From Prunella strophiata (taxonomy: Eukaryota; Chordata; Aves; Passeriformes; Prunellidae): a DNA stretch of 64,000 bases. The notes under the pieces are model-generated. The model saw nothing but the letters and a program-made list of their open reading frames with translations, had not been told where the DNA came from and ran no database searches. The stretch is from positions 10,786,763 through 10,850,762 of the forward strand of contig JAZBQD010000013.1 of assembly GCA_036583965.1 (NCBI GenBank). Reading direction: 5' to 3'. Within the stretch, counting starts at the first letter, position 1, and every line of letters starts with the position of its first letter. This document shows, in pieces, positions 1 to 11,500 of this stretch. A program made the translations under genes and the position numbers.

Positions 1-175
1 ACAGGTAATGCTGTGACTTCAGTGTAAGCATCTTTGTCTAAAAGGCTGCGTATCTCTACTCTACACTCTACTGCAATCCCCTACAGGGAGTGCAGTAATA
101 ATTCTTCATGATAAAATGATCTGGTTGGTGTTACTAACATGAACAAGGCCTAACCCAAGTGATGGATTTCTTCAG

Positions 176-2605
176 GAAAGGCACCACGCCAAGACTGTTG
201 GAGAGATTAAGCAGTTTGTGTCCCAGCTGCCTCACATGCAGGCAGCAAGGAGCTCGCTGGCAAACCACACCTCCATCGCAGAGCTCATCAAAGACATCAC
301 CAGTGAGTAGGAATCATTAAAATTCAGCAGCATGCCTGATAACTTGATGGACATCATTCAGCCTGGCTTTGCTCCATCCAGTGCATCTCTGCTGAAATTT
401 TAAATGTAAAACATAAGCTGTCAGTTGCTGTTGTATTGATTTTCATTCTTTTCCCGAAGCATCTGAAGACTTCTTTGATAATTTAACAGTGGAGCAAGAG
501 TTCATGTCTGGAATAGACACAGACAAGGTAAGTAGATAATGGCAATTAGCCACTCTTACATCTTCAAAAAACTTTTTTTTTTTCCATTTGTTTTTTTTTT
601 TTGGTTTTGGTTTGGTTTGGTTTGGTTTGGTTTGGTTTTTCTGAGAGAAAACATCTGCTCTAGATGATGTCCAGTGAAATGGATCTCTGAGTTACCTGTC
701 ACTGCCTTTGCACAGCTGGGGTGCTTGATCTGTCCAGGGGCACCCCATGTTCTGAGGGATCAGTGGAACAGAAGATGGTTAATAAGAATTTTTCAGTGCA
801 AAGTCTGGCTACTGAGTGAGGGACTGCTTTAGGGAGAGCCCAGGTGGAACCAGAGCTGGGTCACTGTTTTACAGATGGTCCTGAGCTGCCTGGAGAGCAG
901 CTGCTCCTCTTTCTTGCAGTTTTGGAGATCCAGGCAAACCAGATCTATCTTTGCAGGTCTGATGGGCACTTTAACAATTCTTTAAATAATCACTTATGTA
1001 TTTTATTTAATAGGTTAACAATTACATTGAAGACTGCATAGCTCAGAAACATCCATTAATCAAGATCTTGCGTCTCGTTTGCTTGCAATCCGTGTGCAAT
1101 AGTGGGCTGAAGCAGAAGGTTCTGGACCATTACAAAAGAGAGATTCTCCAGGTTAGGCTCTAACATTTGGAGGATTAAATTCCTCGAGAAAATCCACAGC
1201 AAATCTTCTGCTCTACACTTCAATTCTAGACAGACACATCTTACACCTGAATAATGTGCACAGAGGGAGCACTGGGTTTCTGTTTGGGCAGACACTTGGG
1301 AGGTGCTTTTGTGTGTTACAACATATACATACAGAGGTTTATATAACTTTTTACTAATATTATTTAAACACTCTAAATTTGATATACTCTACAGAAATCT
1401 TAACCAAAAAGCTTTTTTTAAACAAACATCTTTTTTAAACAAACATCTTTGCTTTTTTTTTTTTTTTTTTCCTATTTTAAACACTGGTCATGGGTTATTG
1501 CCATGATATTAAAGGTGATTTCTTCATATTACAGACTTATGGCTATGAACATATATTGACCTTAAACAACTTGGAAAAGGCTGGACTCCTGAAACCCCAG
1601 ACAGGTGGCAGGAATAACTACCCAACAATCAGGAAAACGCTGCGCCTGTGGATGGATGATGTTAACGAGCAGGTAAAGGGGCGCCTCAGCAGCAAACATC
1701 ACCTCTAACTACAGAATTATGTGCAGCAGGAAAACCTCCTTCTTTATTTGATGTTACTGATTTCTTTGAGGCTTGTGTGCAGCACGAGGTAGCACTGACC
1801 TGCTGCCCCCTCCCTCTCTCTGTGTCCCCAGAACCCCAATGACATCTCGTACGTGTACAGCGGCTACGCCCCGCTGAGCGTGCGCCTGGCCCAGCTGCTG
1901 GCCCGGCCGGGCTGGCGCAGCATCGAGGAGGTTTTGAAGATGCTGCCAGGGCCCCACTTCGAGGAGAGGCAGCAGCTCCCCACTGGCCTGCAGAAAAAAC
2001 GTAAGTTTGGGTTTGTTTTCCTGTGGTTTACCAGAAAATACATCTGTCTGAGCAGGGAGTGAGGCAAACTGAAATCAGGGCAGGCAGAGTCCAGGTCTCT
2101 CTCATCCCCCTGTCCCACAGCAGTGTTAGATTGACCTAACCCTCCTTTGACAAATGGTTTAATTTCTCATCAGAGTTCTAAAATAAACCCTAAACTTACA
2201 CTGTGATTTTAATAAGTAATGTTATGTGAAAGAGGGTCAGCATGACTCCCAAACAGAAACACATCCTGTAGCAACTCCCGAGCTGGGAGCAGACTGTGGA
2301 TTTCTGCATCCCAGCCTCTAATTCAGGTCATTTGAGTTGGACTGACAGTTGATGCAGGGGAGCTGTAAAAATCAAACCAAGCCAAGCTGGACCTTTATTC
2401 TGAATGCACAGGTCAGCACGGTGAGAACAGAGTGACCCTGGTGTTCTTCCTGGGCGGGGTCACGTACGCAGAAATCGCCGCGCTGAGGTTCCTGTCCCAG
2501 ATGGAGGATGGAGGCACAGAGTACATCATTGCCACCACAAAACTGATCAACGGGACAACCTGGATCAAATCCCTGATGGAGAAACTGGAGCCTGCCCCGG
2601 TCTAG
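176..2605 (+). CDS. VPS33A: VPS33A, C-terminal half (partial, 5' end outside window)
   Basis: Sec1/Munc18-family core subunit of the HOPS and CORVET tethering complexes, which drive SNARE assembly at endosomes and lysosomes. Six coding exons join in phase: 176-302, 460-527, 1014-1151, 1535-1672, 1832-2000 and 2412-2605 (TAG at 2603-2605). They give the last 277 residues of a protein of about 600. Recognisable stretches are [70 protein letters not shown] and [19 protein letters not shown], all typical of VPS33A rather than VPS33B. Junction codons split correctly (A|CA between the first two exons, C|GT before the last). The C-terminus ends MEKLEPAPV, longer than the short tail I remember for the human protein. 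Bases 1-175 are intron, and the earlier exons lie upstream of the window. DIABLO follows on the same strand, as in mammals. Confidence 0.96.
601..637. repeat. (TTTGG)n pentanucleotide repeat in a VPS33A intron
   Basis: About six copies of a TTTGG unit follow two T-runs in the intron between the exons ending at 527 and starting at 1014. It is a simple repeat with no evident function and is likely polymorphic. Confidence 0.85.
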
Positions 2606-3577
2606 GGTGTGGGGTGAGAGACAGTAAATGTGAGAGCCCCTGTGTAACACAGGCACATCAGCTGCTGCTCCATCGGAGAAACACAGCAGTGCAGGAAGCT
2701 CTCCTGGGACCAGCTCGTGAGCAGTCACCCTCATCCCTTCTGCACTGCTGTTCAGCTGTCTGTGGAACTTCCAAGTAGACAAGCAGGGTTGAAAGGCACT
2801 AACAATAAGCAGTGGGAAAGAGAGATCCCTGCTCATGGTCTGACCTGGCAGCCAAGGGCTGGGGCAGTGGGAAATTGCTGCTTTTTTTCTTTCAGTTTAG
2901 CTTTGGATGGGAGATGTGATTTCTGCTTTTTACCCTCCTAAGGTGCTGAGGAGGCAGGATGTTCTCTATTTCTGACTTCATACCAGTATTCCCAGACTGT
3001 TTCTCTCTCTCTCTGGTGCCTGATACATTCCATGGATGCATTGGATGTATCAGTCAGAGATCTGGACACAGCTATATCCTGTGATCCTTGAGCCCTTTCC
3101 TTCATTTGTCCCCTGAAGGGATTGCTGTGAGGTGGGTTCTTTGTCCTAGGTACACCCACCTGACTCTGGAAAGCTCCTCCAGAGTATGAATGACATCAGT
3201 GTGTCCTGAGTTTATGGTTGAAGACACACAAACACTCCCTGTGTGGGGGCCAAAAATAGCAAGAGCAGGGACCCAGTAAACAGTGGGTTTAAAACAGACA
3301 CTTTTTTCACCCTCCTGTTCAGGTTATAAACTCTGGGAGTTGCTGTCACAAACTGTTGTAGAGCTCAAACTTGTAAAATGGAATTTTCCACGGGCTTGGT
3401 GGCTGGGCCCTTGGTGTGGAAGAGGCAGCTCTTGGCTGCAGAGGGGAAGGCAGAGCAGGGTCCCTGGTGGTGCCTGTGCTGGGCTGGGCACTCACAACTA
3501 AAAAAAAGCCCACTCCTCACCTTAAATCACTCTCTTAGCAAACATTTCTGCCTTAGTTATCATGTATAATATGTCCC

Positions 3578-3583
3578 AATAAA
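3578..3583 (+). terminator. VPS33A: VPS33A poly(A) signal
   Basis: A canonical AATAAA lies about 970 bases after the VPS33A stop. It would give a 3'UTR of roughly 1 kb. Further AATAAA copies near 3714-3725 could act as a distal site. Confidence 0.55.
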
Positions 3584-5405
3584 TCTCTCAGTTTTTCAGG
3601 TTGTTACAGTTGTGACTGTGGGTTTTGGTCTGTTGTCATTTTCTAAGACTGAAGTCTGCCAAGTCAGACCCTCCATGGAGCCCCTCTATCTGTTTAACTC
3701 CAGCTGACTTATTAAATAAAATAAAGATGTATTTAATCTGTTTTCTGGAACTGTTTGCACTCTATCTCTCTAGAATACAAAAATAAAATAAAACCCTGCA
3801 CTGTGGTAGCTGTATCCTTGTCTCCCTGTCCCAGGATAATAATAACTGAATTACTTAAGTTCAAGCTATTTTTCTAACACTCAGGTGTTTTTTAATTAAG
3901 GCTCATGCAAAAATTTCATTCTGTTCTGCCACCTGTAATACAACATTAGAAGTGGAATTGCTGAGCTTTTGAAGAAAAACTAGAGTTTCAGTCAGTGGAG
4001 ACTTTCGGGGGGGAGGCAACGTTGTAGACAGACTTAACAAAAAACATGCTGCAACTTCAGTGATGCAAGAAGAGCAAACATGGATTGTTTGCTCTGCAAC
4101 TTCCATTTAAAGTAGCTAATTTCAGAGTATTTAAAAGGAAAACTGAATTAGGTTTGGATCAAAAATTAGATGTTACTGTGCAGAGAAAAACAAGAAATTG
4201 ACTCAGAGCAACAGCGTGTCCTTGGGTTGGCCTTGAAGGGTCTCTGTAGTATCACAATTTCCAGATTTTATTTTTTTTTAATTAAATCTTAACAGTTGAA
4301 CTAATCCCAAGGAAACACTGACCAGGGTGGTTTCTGAGCTACACCACAGGTGAATAAAGGAAAACACAGAGTGGCTCACCTTTCCCCTGGCCAGCAATCA
4401 GTAACACTACAGGCAAAAATTTTTTGATAAAAGTTCACATCAGACACTTGGTAAACTCTGGATTCATCACCAACATTGCAGCCTATTTTTTTGCAGCCTG
4501 AGCTAGAACTGTGTAACCCCTCCACCTAGATAAAGCCTCTTCCTGGAACTATTCAAGAACAAAATACAAGCCCTCCTGACGCTGATCAATTCCCTGGAGG
4601 AGCAATTACTATTTAACAGGCTTCCTGAGCAGCTGATGATGTTCTGTGTCTGTCCAAGGCCCTGCTGACCATGCGGGTAATAATTTGATAACAAGAGAAC
4701 CTAATTAAATTAAAAGACCATTTTCTACATCATAATATCTTTGTAGGTAAGAGATTTGATTTGCAGTACATAATCTTCCTTCTCTGCTGTCTGCATTACT
4801 AAAAAAAAAAAAAAGAAAATATTACCCAACCTCTACCCCAAAAGACTTTCACTTTTCATACAACATTATCAGAAGCAGTTTTGCTAAGAATAAACATAGA
4901 GCCTGGCTCACTCCTCCCCTCACTGCAAAGGAGCTGCATCATTTGAGCTCTAAAAGGTCGGGATGACTCCTTGGGAGGGAGGGTGAGGGTGACACTACAG
5001 CAGTGACCTGGGGGCTGTGCAGGGATTAGGCTGCCTTCAGCCCTCACTGACTTTTGGTTAAAGATTCTGGCTGAGCCTGCACAGTCCCACCCTGGGGATG
5101 AGCCCCAGCTGTGTGTGGCTCACAGAGCGCTCAAGGAACAGAGCAAGAGGCACTGCAGCCTTTGAGATAACAGAATAAAACATGTAAGATGACACAACCT
5201 TTTGTTAGAGGCAAACCCCCACATCTCAACAGATACAGGTTTTGATCTGGTGACTCCAAGCCCTGGAACTCTGGAAATGCTGTTGCCAAAAGCCCCCAGG
5301 GGAAGGGGAGTGTTTGGCTGCTCCGAGCACCACGAGCAGCACGGCGCTGTCGGATCATAACCGGTGCTGACCACACCTAGAGCTCACTCCTCGTGTGGGC
5401 TGCAC

Positions 5406-5453
<48 letters not shown>

Positions 5454-6500
5454 CTCCTGCTCCTGGATCACGGCGGGATCAGCCCACGGCACAACCCCCT
5501 GCTAAAGGGACAGCTGCAGAGCAAAACTAGGGAGAAACACGAACTTGCCGGAGTAGAGCCCGTCGTCTGCCTGGGTAAGCAGTTTATTTCTTTATCAGCA
5601 TCTTTTCTAGATAACCAGAAATCTCGCACAGCCTGTGGACAGAAATCTGTAATGCTCTGAACAACAGAGAAACCACAGCTGCTTTAAAAATTCTCTAACT
5701 TCTGTACTGTATACATGTGCCTGAGCTTGGAATGGAATGGCTGAACTCATTAAACACCAAAAAGTGTATTCCTTATCACAAGAGCTCTTTAAAAAACACT
5801 CTAAGCAGCAGGACAGGAATTCAGTTTAGTTTAGCTGGCTTTAGGCTGTTCAGAAGAGAAATAATCCTTCTGGGTTAGTTTTTATCTTAAGTCTGATTTT
5901 AAATTCCCTTTTCCTGACCAAGAGTGTCGATATTGTTGATCAGGCACAGTTGCGATCAAAATTTAAAAGAACACGTAAATTGAAGAGATAATAAATTTTT
6001 TTAGGTGGGTTTTCACAGCTTCAAATCTAGGAAGCCATTGACTTTGGGGGAAAAGTTCAGATTTAATTTAAACTAACAAATGAGCAATCACTTCCAAAGC
6101 AATGCGTACCTATGACTATACAATACTGCTAGAAGATGAATTCTAAGGCACCTTATCCCATGTCTCCCATTTAACAGGTTATTTTTAACGCAAGATATAA
6201 ATATTTGCCTGTGCAAACTTGTATTTGAGCCTCAGTTTTCATCATTCTTAAACAAAAGGCTCAGTTTGTGCCAGTACCTCCATTAGATGCAATTATAGAA
6301 TTAAATATTAATGGTGGCTTCCTTGGAGGAATTGACCACTTTGATCAGAACACGCTGTTGGTAATGCACCATCAGCGGCCGCTCTGATCCTGAAGCTTCC
6401 TGGACACACAGCCACAGGGGAGAGATTCCAGGAGCCAGCTGGACTCTTAACACCCACCAGCCTCACCCCATGGCTGTGCCTGGGTCTGTCTTTCCATCTG
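3584..6500. other. intergenic, VPS33A to microprotein gene
   Basis: No coding exon with family similarity was seen. The stretch holds A-runs near 4801, a CA microsatellite at 5403, and AT-rich unique DNA. A possible untranslated first exon for the downstream microprotein gene could end at the GTAAGC donor at 5574, after CTGG; this is only a guess from the donor sequence. Confidence 0.4.
5403..5453. repeat. (CA)n microsatellite
   Basis: About 25 CA dinucleotides with a single A interruption. It is a simple repeat and likely length-polymorphic. A small open frame that reads through it as a His/Thr run is an artefact. Confidence 0.95.
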
Positions 6501-6701
6501 CTTCCTTACCAGTCCTGATTGGGAGACTTTGATCAGATCCCAAACTCTCTTTCAACACACCTGTCACTAACAACTTTCCAGGCGGTCACCAACCCCCCTG
6601 CCCACAGGGTTTCTCCCCATGGCAGGGCGGTGTCCCTGCTGCGAAGACTCACCTTGTCCCTCTGCTTCCAGCCCAGGGAGGAGCAGGGAGCCGGGAGAGC
6701 C

Positions 6702-6836
6702 ATGCCGGACTCCTTCGCCATCCACTTCCTCAAGGTGCTGCGGGAGCTGCTGGCCTTTGTGCTGTTCAGCTACACCGTGCTGCTGGGGGCGCTGCTGCTG
6801 GCCGGCTGGACCACCTATTTCCTGGTGCTGAAATGA
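6702..6836 (+). CDS. 44-residue single-pass membrane microprotein, unrecognised
   Basis: I do not recognise this family. The frame runs from ATG 6702 to TGA 6834-6836 and starts MPDSFAIHFLKVLRELL. An amphipathic N-terminal segment of about 15 residues is followed by one strongly hydrophobic span (residues about 17-43) and a terminal Lys, so a tail-anchored or type III micropeptide is likely. The start context is gagagccATGc. A tract ending CTTCCAG lies just upstream (6663-6671) and looks like a 3' splice site, so the coding exon is probably preceded by a spliced 5'UTR exon. A poly(A) signal sits at 7000-7005. The general layout resembles SERCA-type regulator micropeptides, but I see no diagnostic motif. 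It lies between VPS33A and DIABLO on their strand. A chance open frame is possible, but a start, hydrophobic span and nearby poly(A) signal together argue for a real gene. Confidence 0.5.
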   Translation: MPDSFAIHFLKVLRELLAFVLFSYTVLLGALLLAGWTTYFLVLK

Positions 6837-6999
6837 GGGCTGAGCCCCTGCCCCTGCTCCCACGGCCTTTCCAGAGGCACCGGGCTCCACGGCGCAGCTC
6901 CGCTCTCGGGATGGAGGCGCCTTCCCCCTGTAATGCCGCACCCGCAGGAGTTCTGAGCTCTTGCTGCCTCACCGCAGCCTCATCTCCCTGTGTAAAAAC

Positions 7000-7005
7000 A
7001 ATAAA
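7000..7005 (+). terminator. poly(A) signal after the microprotein frame
   Basis: A canonical AATAAA lies 163 bases after the microprotein stop. This spacing suits a short, self-contained transcript. Another AATAAA lies at 7647-7652. Confidence 0.5.
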
Positions 7006-8256
7006 GGTTAAAAGAGAACAGGTATCCCCCTGCATGCACTTTACAGATCCTTGTGGCTCTCGCAGATTCTTTGTGTCTCCTGGATGTTTGTTTCTGTTCT
7101 CTGAACTGTTTAAAAGCCTCCCAGCAGTTTTCCCCTGAGATTCCCCCTCTGCCGAGCGCAGCCCAGGGGATGGCAGGGATGCAGCACCACTCCAACATCT
7201 CAACAAACAAGTCCTGCCTTGTCCTGCTCTGCCTCATTAAGGGTGTGAAGGCAGACACACAGAAATTACTTGTAATTTGTAATTTGCTTTAGAAGTTCTG
7301 GAAAAAGACATTTCAAATCAGCACAAGGTTCCCCTCTCCCTGCAGTTTTACGAGGTACAGAGTTGTTACCTGGTGCTCTCAGGTGTGCCAGGCTTTAGAA
7401 CAAATGTTTAAAGCATGGAGTTAGATGGAGACTGTGTGATACAGCACTGCCTCAGTAAAGTAACCTGCACTGAGTCTCTGAAAACAGGAGAGAGAACAGG
7501 AACTCCTGCTACAACTAAAAATAATATATTTAATTGATAAAGGCTGTTTTGTGTGGAATTCCACAGAAAACCTCTGCTGGAGAAGGTGGAGATTATCACT
7601 AGCATAGAACTAACCAAAATCAAAACAGCATCGTGTACTTTAAAACAATAAAGATGAATTAAACCAGGGCCTTGAGGAGCACTGGTGTCTCTGAGTTGGT
7701 GGCCACAATCTGTCCCTGCTGGAATTCCCTTCTACCCAATGGAGCTGATTTCAATAGATACAAAGTTGGGTTTTTCAGTTTCTTCCTTATCTGGGGGGTT
7801 CTGCCCAATACCCTCATGGCCCATAAATTCCACATTCCTTTTGTCCAAATCCTTCTTCCCAAGCTTTGTTCACCTTTCCCAGATCTAATGTCACTAAAAC
7901 ACATCAAGCCCTAAACCTTACCAAGGCAATTCCACCACCAAACAATCTGGTTTTCTATCACCTGGACATCACTCAAAGCTTGTTGGCTGCTCTGTTCCAC
8001 AGATTAAATATTCTCATTTATCAGGCTTGAAAGCTACAAAACCAAACACCAGAGAACACCGCGTTCTTAAAGAGAATTTTTACACATCCCACATTTTGTA
8101 ACAATCAGGCAAGACCCTGTTTCTTAATCTCTTTCTCATACCAAGCAGCTGGGCAAATTGTTGCCTATTTCTGACCCTTGCGATGTTGGGCATTGCGGCG
8201 AAACACAGAGGAGGTGTCGGGGGTGCTCCACAGGGCCGTGACGGCGGTGGGGCCGT
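7006..8256. other. intergenic, microprotein gene to DIABLO promoter
   Basis: No credible coding exon, RNA gene or mobile element was seen. An AATAAA at 7647-7652 could be an alternative 3' end for the upstream transcript. Confidence 0.4.
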
Positions 8257-8392
8257 GGGGACACCCTTAGGGACATCTCTGAGGACATTCCTGTGGGAAC
8301 ATTCCCTTGGGGACACCCTTAGGGACATCTCTGAGGACATTCCTGTGGGGACATTCCCTTGGGGACACCCTTAGGGACATCTCTGAGGACAC
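8257..8392. repeat. 52-bp tandem repeat (about 2.6 copies) upstream of DIABLO
   Basis: Units begin at 8257, 8309 and 8361, exactly 52 bases apart, each opening GGGGACACCCTTAGGGACAT. The last copy breaks off near 8392. The first two copies differ at about one base in the tail of the unit. The array lies about 170 bp upstream of the DIABLO start codon, at the edge of its CpG island. Confidence 0.93.
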
Positions 8393-8439
8393 CTCCGGTG
8401 CCGCCCCTCAGGTTCCCGCCACTGCCCTCACGGCCCGGC

Positions 8440-8556
8440 GCGCGCCCCTGCACGCGCCCGCGCTCTGCGCACGCGCCGCGCTCGGCCCCGCCCGCCCGGC
8501 CACACCCCCGCAGGTGCGCGGGGTGACGTCACTTCCCGCGCGCCGGGCGGGCCAAG
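8440..8556 (+). promoter_or_regulatory. DIABLO: DIABLO CpG promoter with NRF-1-like, CRE and YY1-like motifs
   Basis: This is a dense CpG stretch without a TATA box. TGCGCACGCGCC at 8466-8477 fits the NRF-1 palindrome, TGACGTCA at 8524-8531 is a perfect CRE, and AAGATGGCGGC at 8554-8564 is a YY1-type element that contains the start codon. This set is common for nuclear genes of mitochondrial proteins. Factor binding is inferred from motif match only. Confidence 0.7.
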
Positions 8557-11500
8557 ATGGCGGCGGGCGGGCGGTGGCTGCGGAGCTGCTGCTCCGTGCT
8601 CAGGTACCGCGGCGGGCCGGGGGGAGAGGCTGAGCTGAGGGGGAGACGCGCTGCCCACCCGCAGGCTGTAGGTTAAAGAGTACACGGCATAAAAGAAGGG
8701 AAAATCCACCGGTTGTTTTCATTAAATTGCTGTAGAATTAAAAAAAAATTCTCATTGCTCTGTGCTTCTGTTTTTCCGCTCGAGTATCTTCGTGATAGAC
8801 CCTGAGCCCAGGGCATTTGCACAGCTTGGGTTGTAAATAAAACTGGCCACAGAGACCCAAGCGTCGCTGGATTGTAACAAACCTGTCACATTTCTCACCT
8901 GCATGTACCACACGCCACTTTTAAGCATGTTTCTTAACCTGTTTTCCAGTATCATTGATTATCAGCAGTGTGCCCGTACCAGCTAACGTACATTTTCTCT
9001 CTGAAAGTATAAATATTGCGCTAGTTACTGTGCTTGCCTTTTCTTACGATTAAACACTTATACAAATTTGAAACAAACTTACCCATGCAGTGCCACGCAG
9101 CTGCCTCACAGAAGCCTGGCACAGACAAGCTCCCCTCGAACAGCTTCTGGGTGGTGTTGTCCTCTGTGATCCCCATTCCCCACCCCACCCCGGCTCGTTT
9201 CTGCTGCTAAACTCTGCCTCTTGCTTTTGCAGGTGCAGCTTCCCGGTCCTGGCCGGCGTCGGGCAGCGCGGCCTCGCGGGCAGGAGCGGGCGCTGGCCCC
9301 GGGCCCTGGGGCTGGGGGTGGCCCTGTGTGCTGTCCCCGTCGTGGAGGTACTCCCAGCACCCCCCTCACTCCAGTTTAACACCCAAACCCACCTGTTTGT
9401 CCTGGTTCTCCCCCAGGGTTGGATCCTCAGGGAGAGATGGCTGTGCAGCCTCAGAGCGGGGCTTCTCCTCACTGTGGTGACACGGGGAGGGTGATGACGA
9501 GGTCACACAGGGTCACAGGGGTGTCCTGTGTTGCAGCAGCAGAGCTCGGGGTCCCTCAGCAACGACGCCCTGATCAGAAGAGCCGTGTCCCTGGTGACAG
9601 ACAGCACGGCCACGCTGCTCTCCCAGACCACCTACGCGCTGATCGAGGCGCTCACCGAGTACACCAAGGTGAGCCCAGGGCCTCACGCCTGCACCAGCCA
9701 CTGCTGGCAGTGCCAGCTGCTCTGGCACCAGCTGCACCTCTTAAACCACGCTCAGAAGGGGCTCTTGCAAAATTAATTTAACCCAAGAGGTGTGGGGGGT
9801 TGAAGATGTCAGGTCCCTCGGGAGCTATGGGGTCGCTGTTCTGTACCAAATGTGGAAGTTGCTTTTAGCTTTGTTAAATTGTTGGTTTTGGGTTAAAATT
9901 AGACAACCCCAGAATGGTTTGGGTTGGAAGGACCTTAAAGCTCATCCAGTCCCATGAGCAGAGACACCTTTCACTATCCCAGGTTGCCCCAAGCCCTGTC
10001 CAGCCTGGCCTTGGACACTTCCAGGGATCCAGGGGCAGCCACAGCTTCTCTGGGCACCCTGTGCCAGGGCCTCACTACCCTCACAACCAATTTTTCCCTA
10101 CCATCCCACCCAACCCTGCCCTCTGTCAGCATGAATCCATTCCTCTTGTTCTGTCATTCCACGCTCTTGTAAAAAGTCCCTTTTTTACTTAGGCAGAATG
10201 ACCTTGGGACTCAGAACTGGGGCTGAAGAAACTCAGTTATTTATATTACCTGTTAACAGTTATATTACCTGTGTACTGAGCTCTCTGTTCTTGGGAATTT
10301 TCTTGCCCTTCTCAGCCTTTCTAAGGCCATGAACTGAAGTTCCACTGGAAGAATGGCATGAGCCATACTTAAGTCTGAAACAACAAGACACAGTTTTAAT
10401 TTTGCAAATAAAGTGCCAATTTGAGTAAAGAATTTGCATTCCAGTTTGCATCCTTGTCAGTACATCAAGTGTGTGAAGAGTAATTTTGCTAATTAACACT
10501 AGGTAACACTGAGACAACACCAGAGCTGTGCAGGCTGTTGTGATAACTGCAAAATGATTCCTTCACAGGCAGTTTATACCCTGGTGTCTCTCTACAAGCA
10601 ATACTCAAATCTCCTTGGGAAAATGAACTCGGAAGAGGTGGATGCAGTCTGGCAGGTGGTCATAGGAGCCAGAGTGGATGTAAGCAAACAAACCTCCCTC
10701 ACCATCTGCCTCTCCAGCCCTGCTCTCACAGCTCAGGAGAGCTCTCAGGTGTGTCACACCTTGTTGGTTCTTGCTCCCAGATGACCACCAAGCAGCAGGA
10801 GTACCTCAGGCTGGAGTCCAGCTGGATGACGGCGCTGCGGCTGTCGGAGATGGCGGCAGAGGCCGCCTATCAGTCAGGTGAGCAGCAGCAGCTCTGAGCC
10901 TCTGCCCCCTCTCCCTCTCTCTGCACAGCTCAGACACACAGTGTACACTCAGGTAACACCACAACCCAGTGTACACTCAGGTAACACCACAACTGACAGC
11001 TGGTGCCTGCTTTTTAGAGGTGCTGAGCACGTACATTCTGGTTTTGGCTGCGAGTCTGGAGGTGTGTTCTGAGAGCTAGGCCTGGAGGCTTCACATGTGG
11101 TTTAGGTCAAGACTAACCATGGCCAAAAATGTCTGAGGGAAGAGTTCAGTTATTTTTAAATGCAAGGCTCAAACTCCATCCTGGGAGCCACAGAACCAAG
11201 GCTGCCTATGAGTCCAGGAGGACTTTCCAGCTGGATTTAGTTATATTAAAAAAGGAAAATATACTAACATTGTTTTTTTTTCCCTAGAGAGATTTGAGAG
11301 CTCTGAGACTGAGTTATAGACTGGTTTGTGGTAAATGGGAAAAGTTTCTGGAGTGGAGAAGGGAGGGAAAGCAGGGAATATACAGAGACACCCTAATTCT
11401 ATAAGTGCCTGGAGAAAACCCAGAAATCTGTGGGAGCATGGGAGGAGAATGGTGGGAATTCAGCAGTGCCACAGGTATTCCCACTGCTGTAGGTGCCAGG

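Noticed and set aside
2372..2836. 154-codon minus-strand frame over the last VPS33A exon
   Set aside because: It is the antisense shadow of the conserved VPS33A C-terminus.
5364..5660. 98-codon frame through the CA microsatellite
   Set aside because: The His/Thr run is just the dinucleotide repeat read as protein; there is no similarity in the rest.
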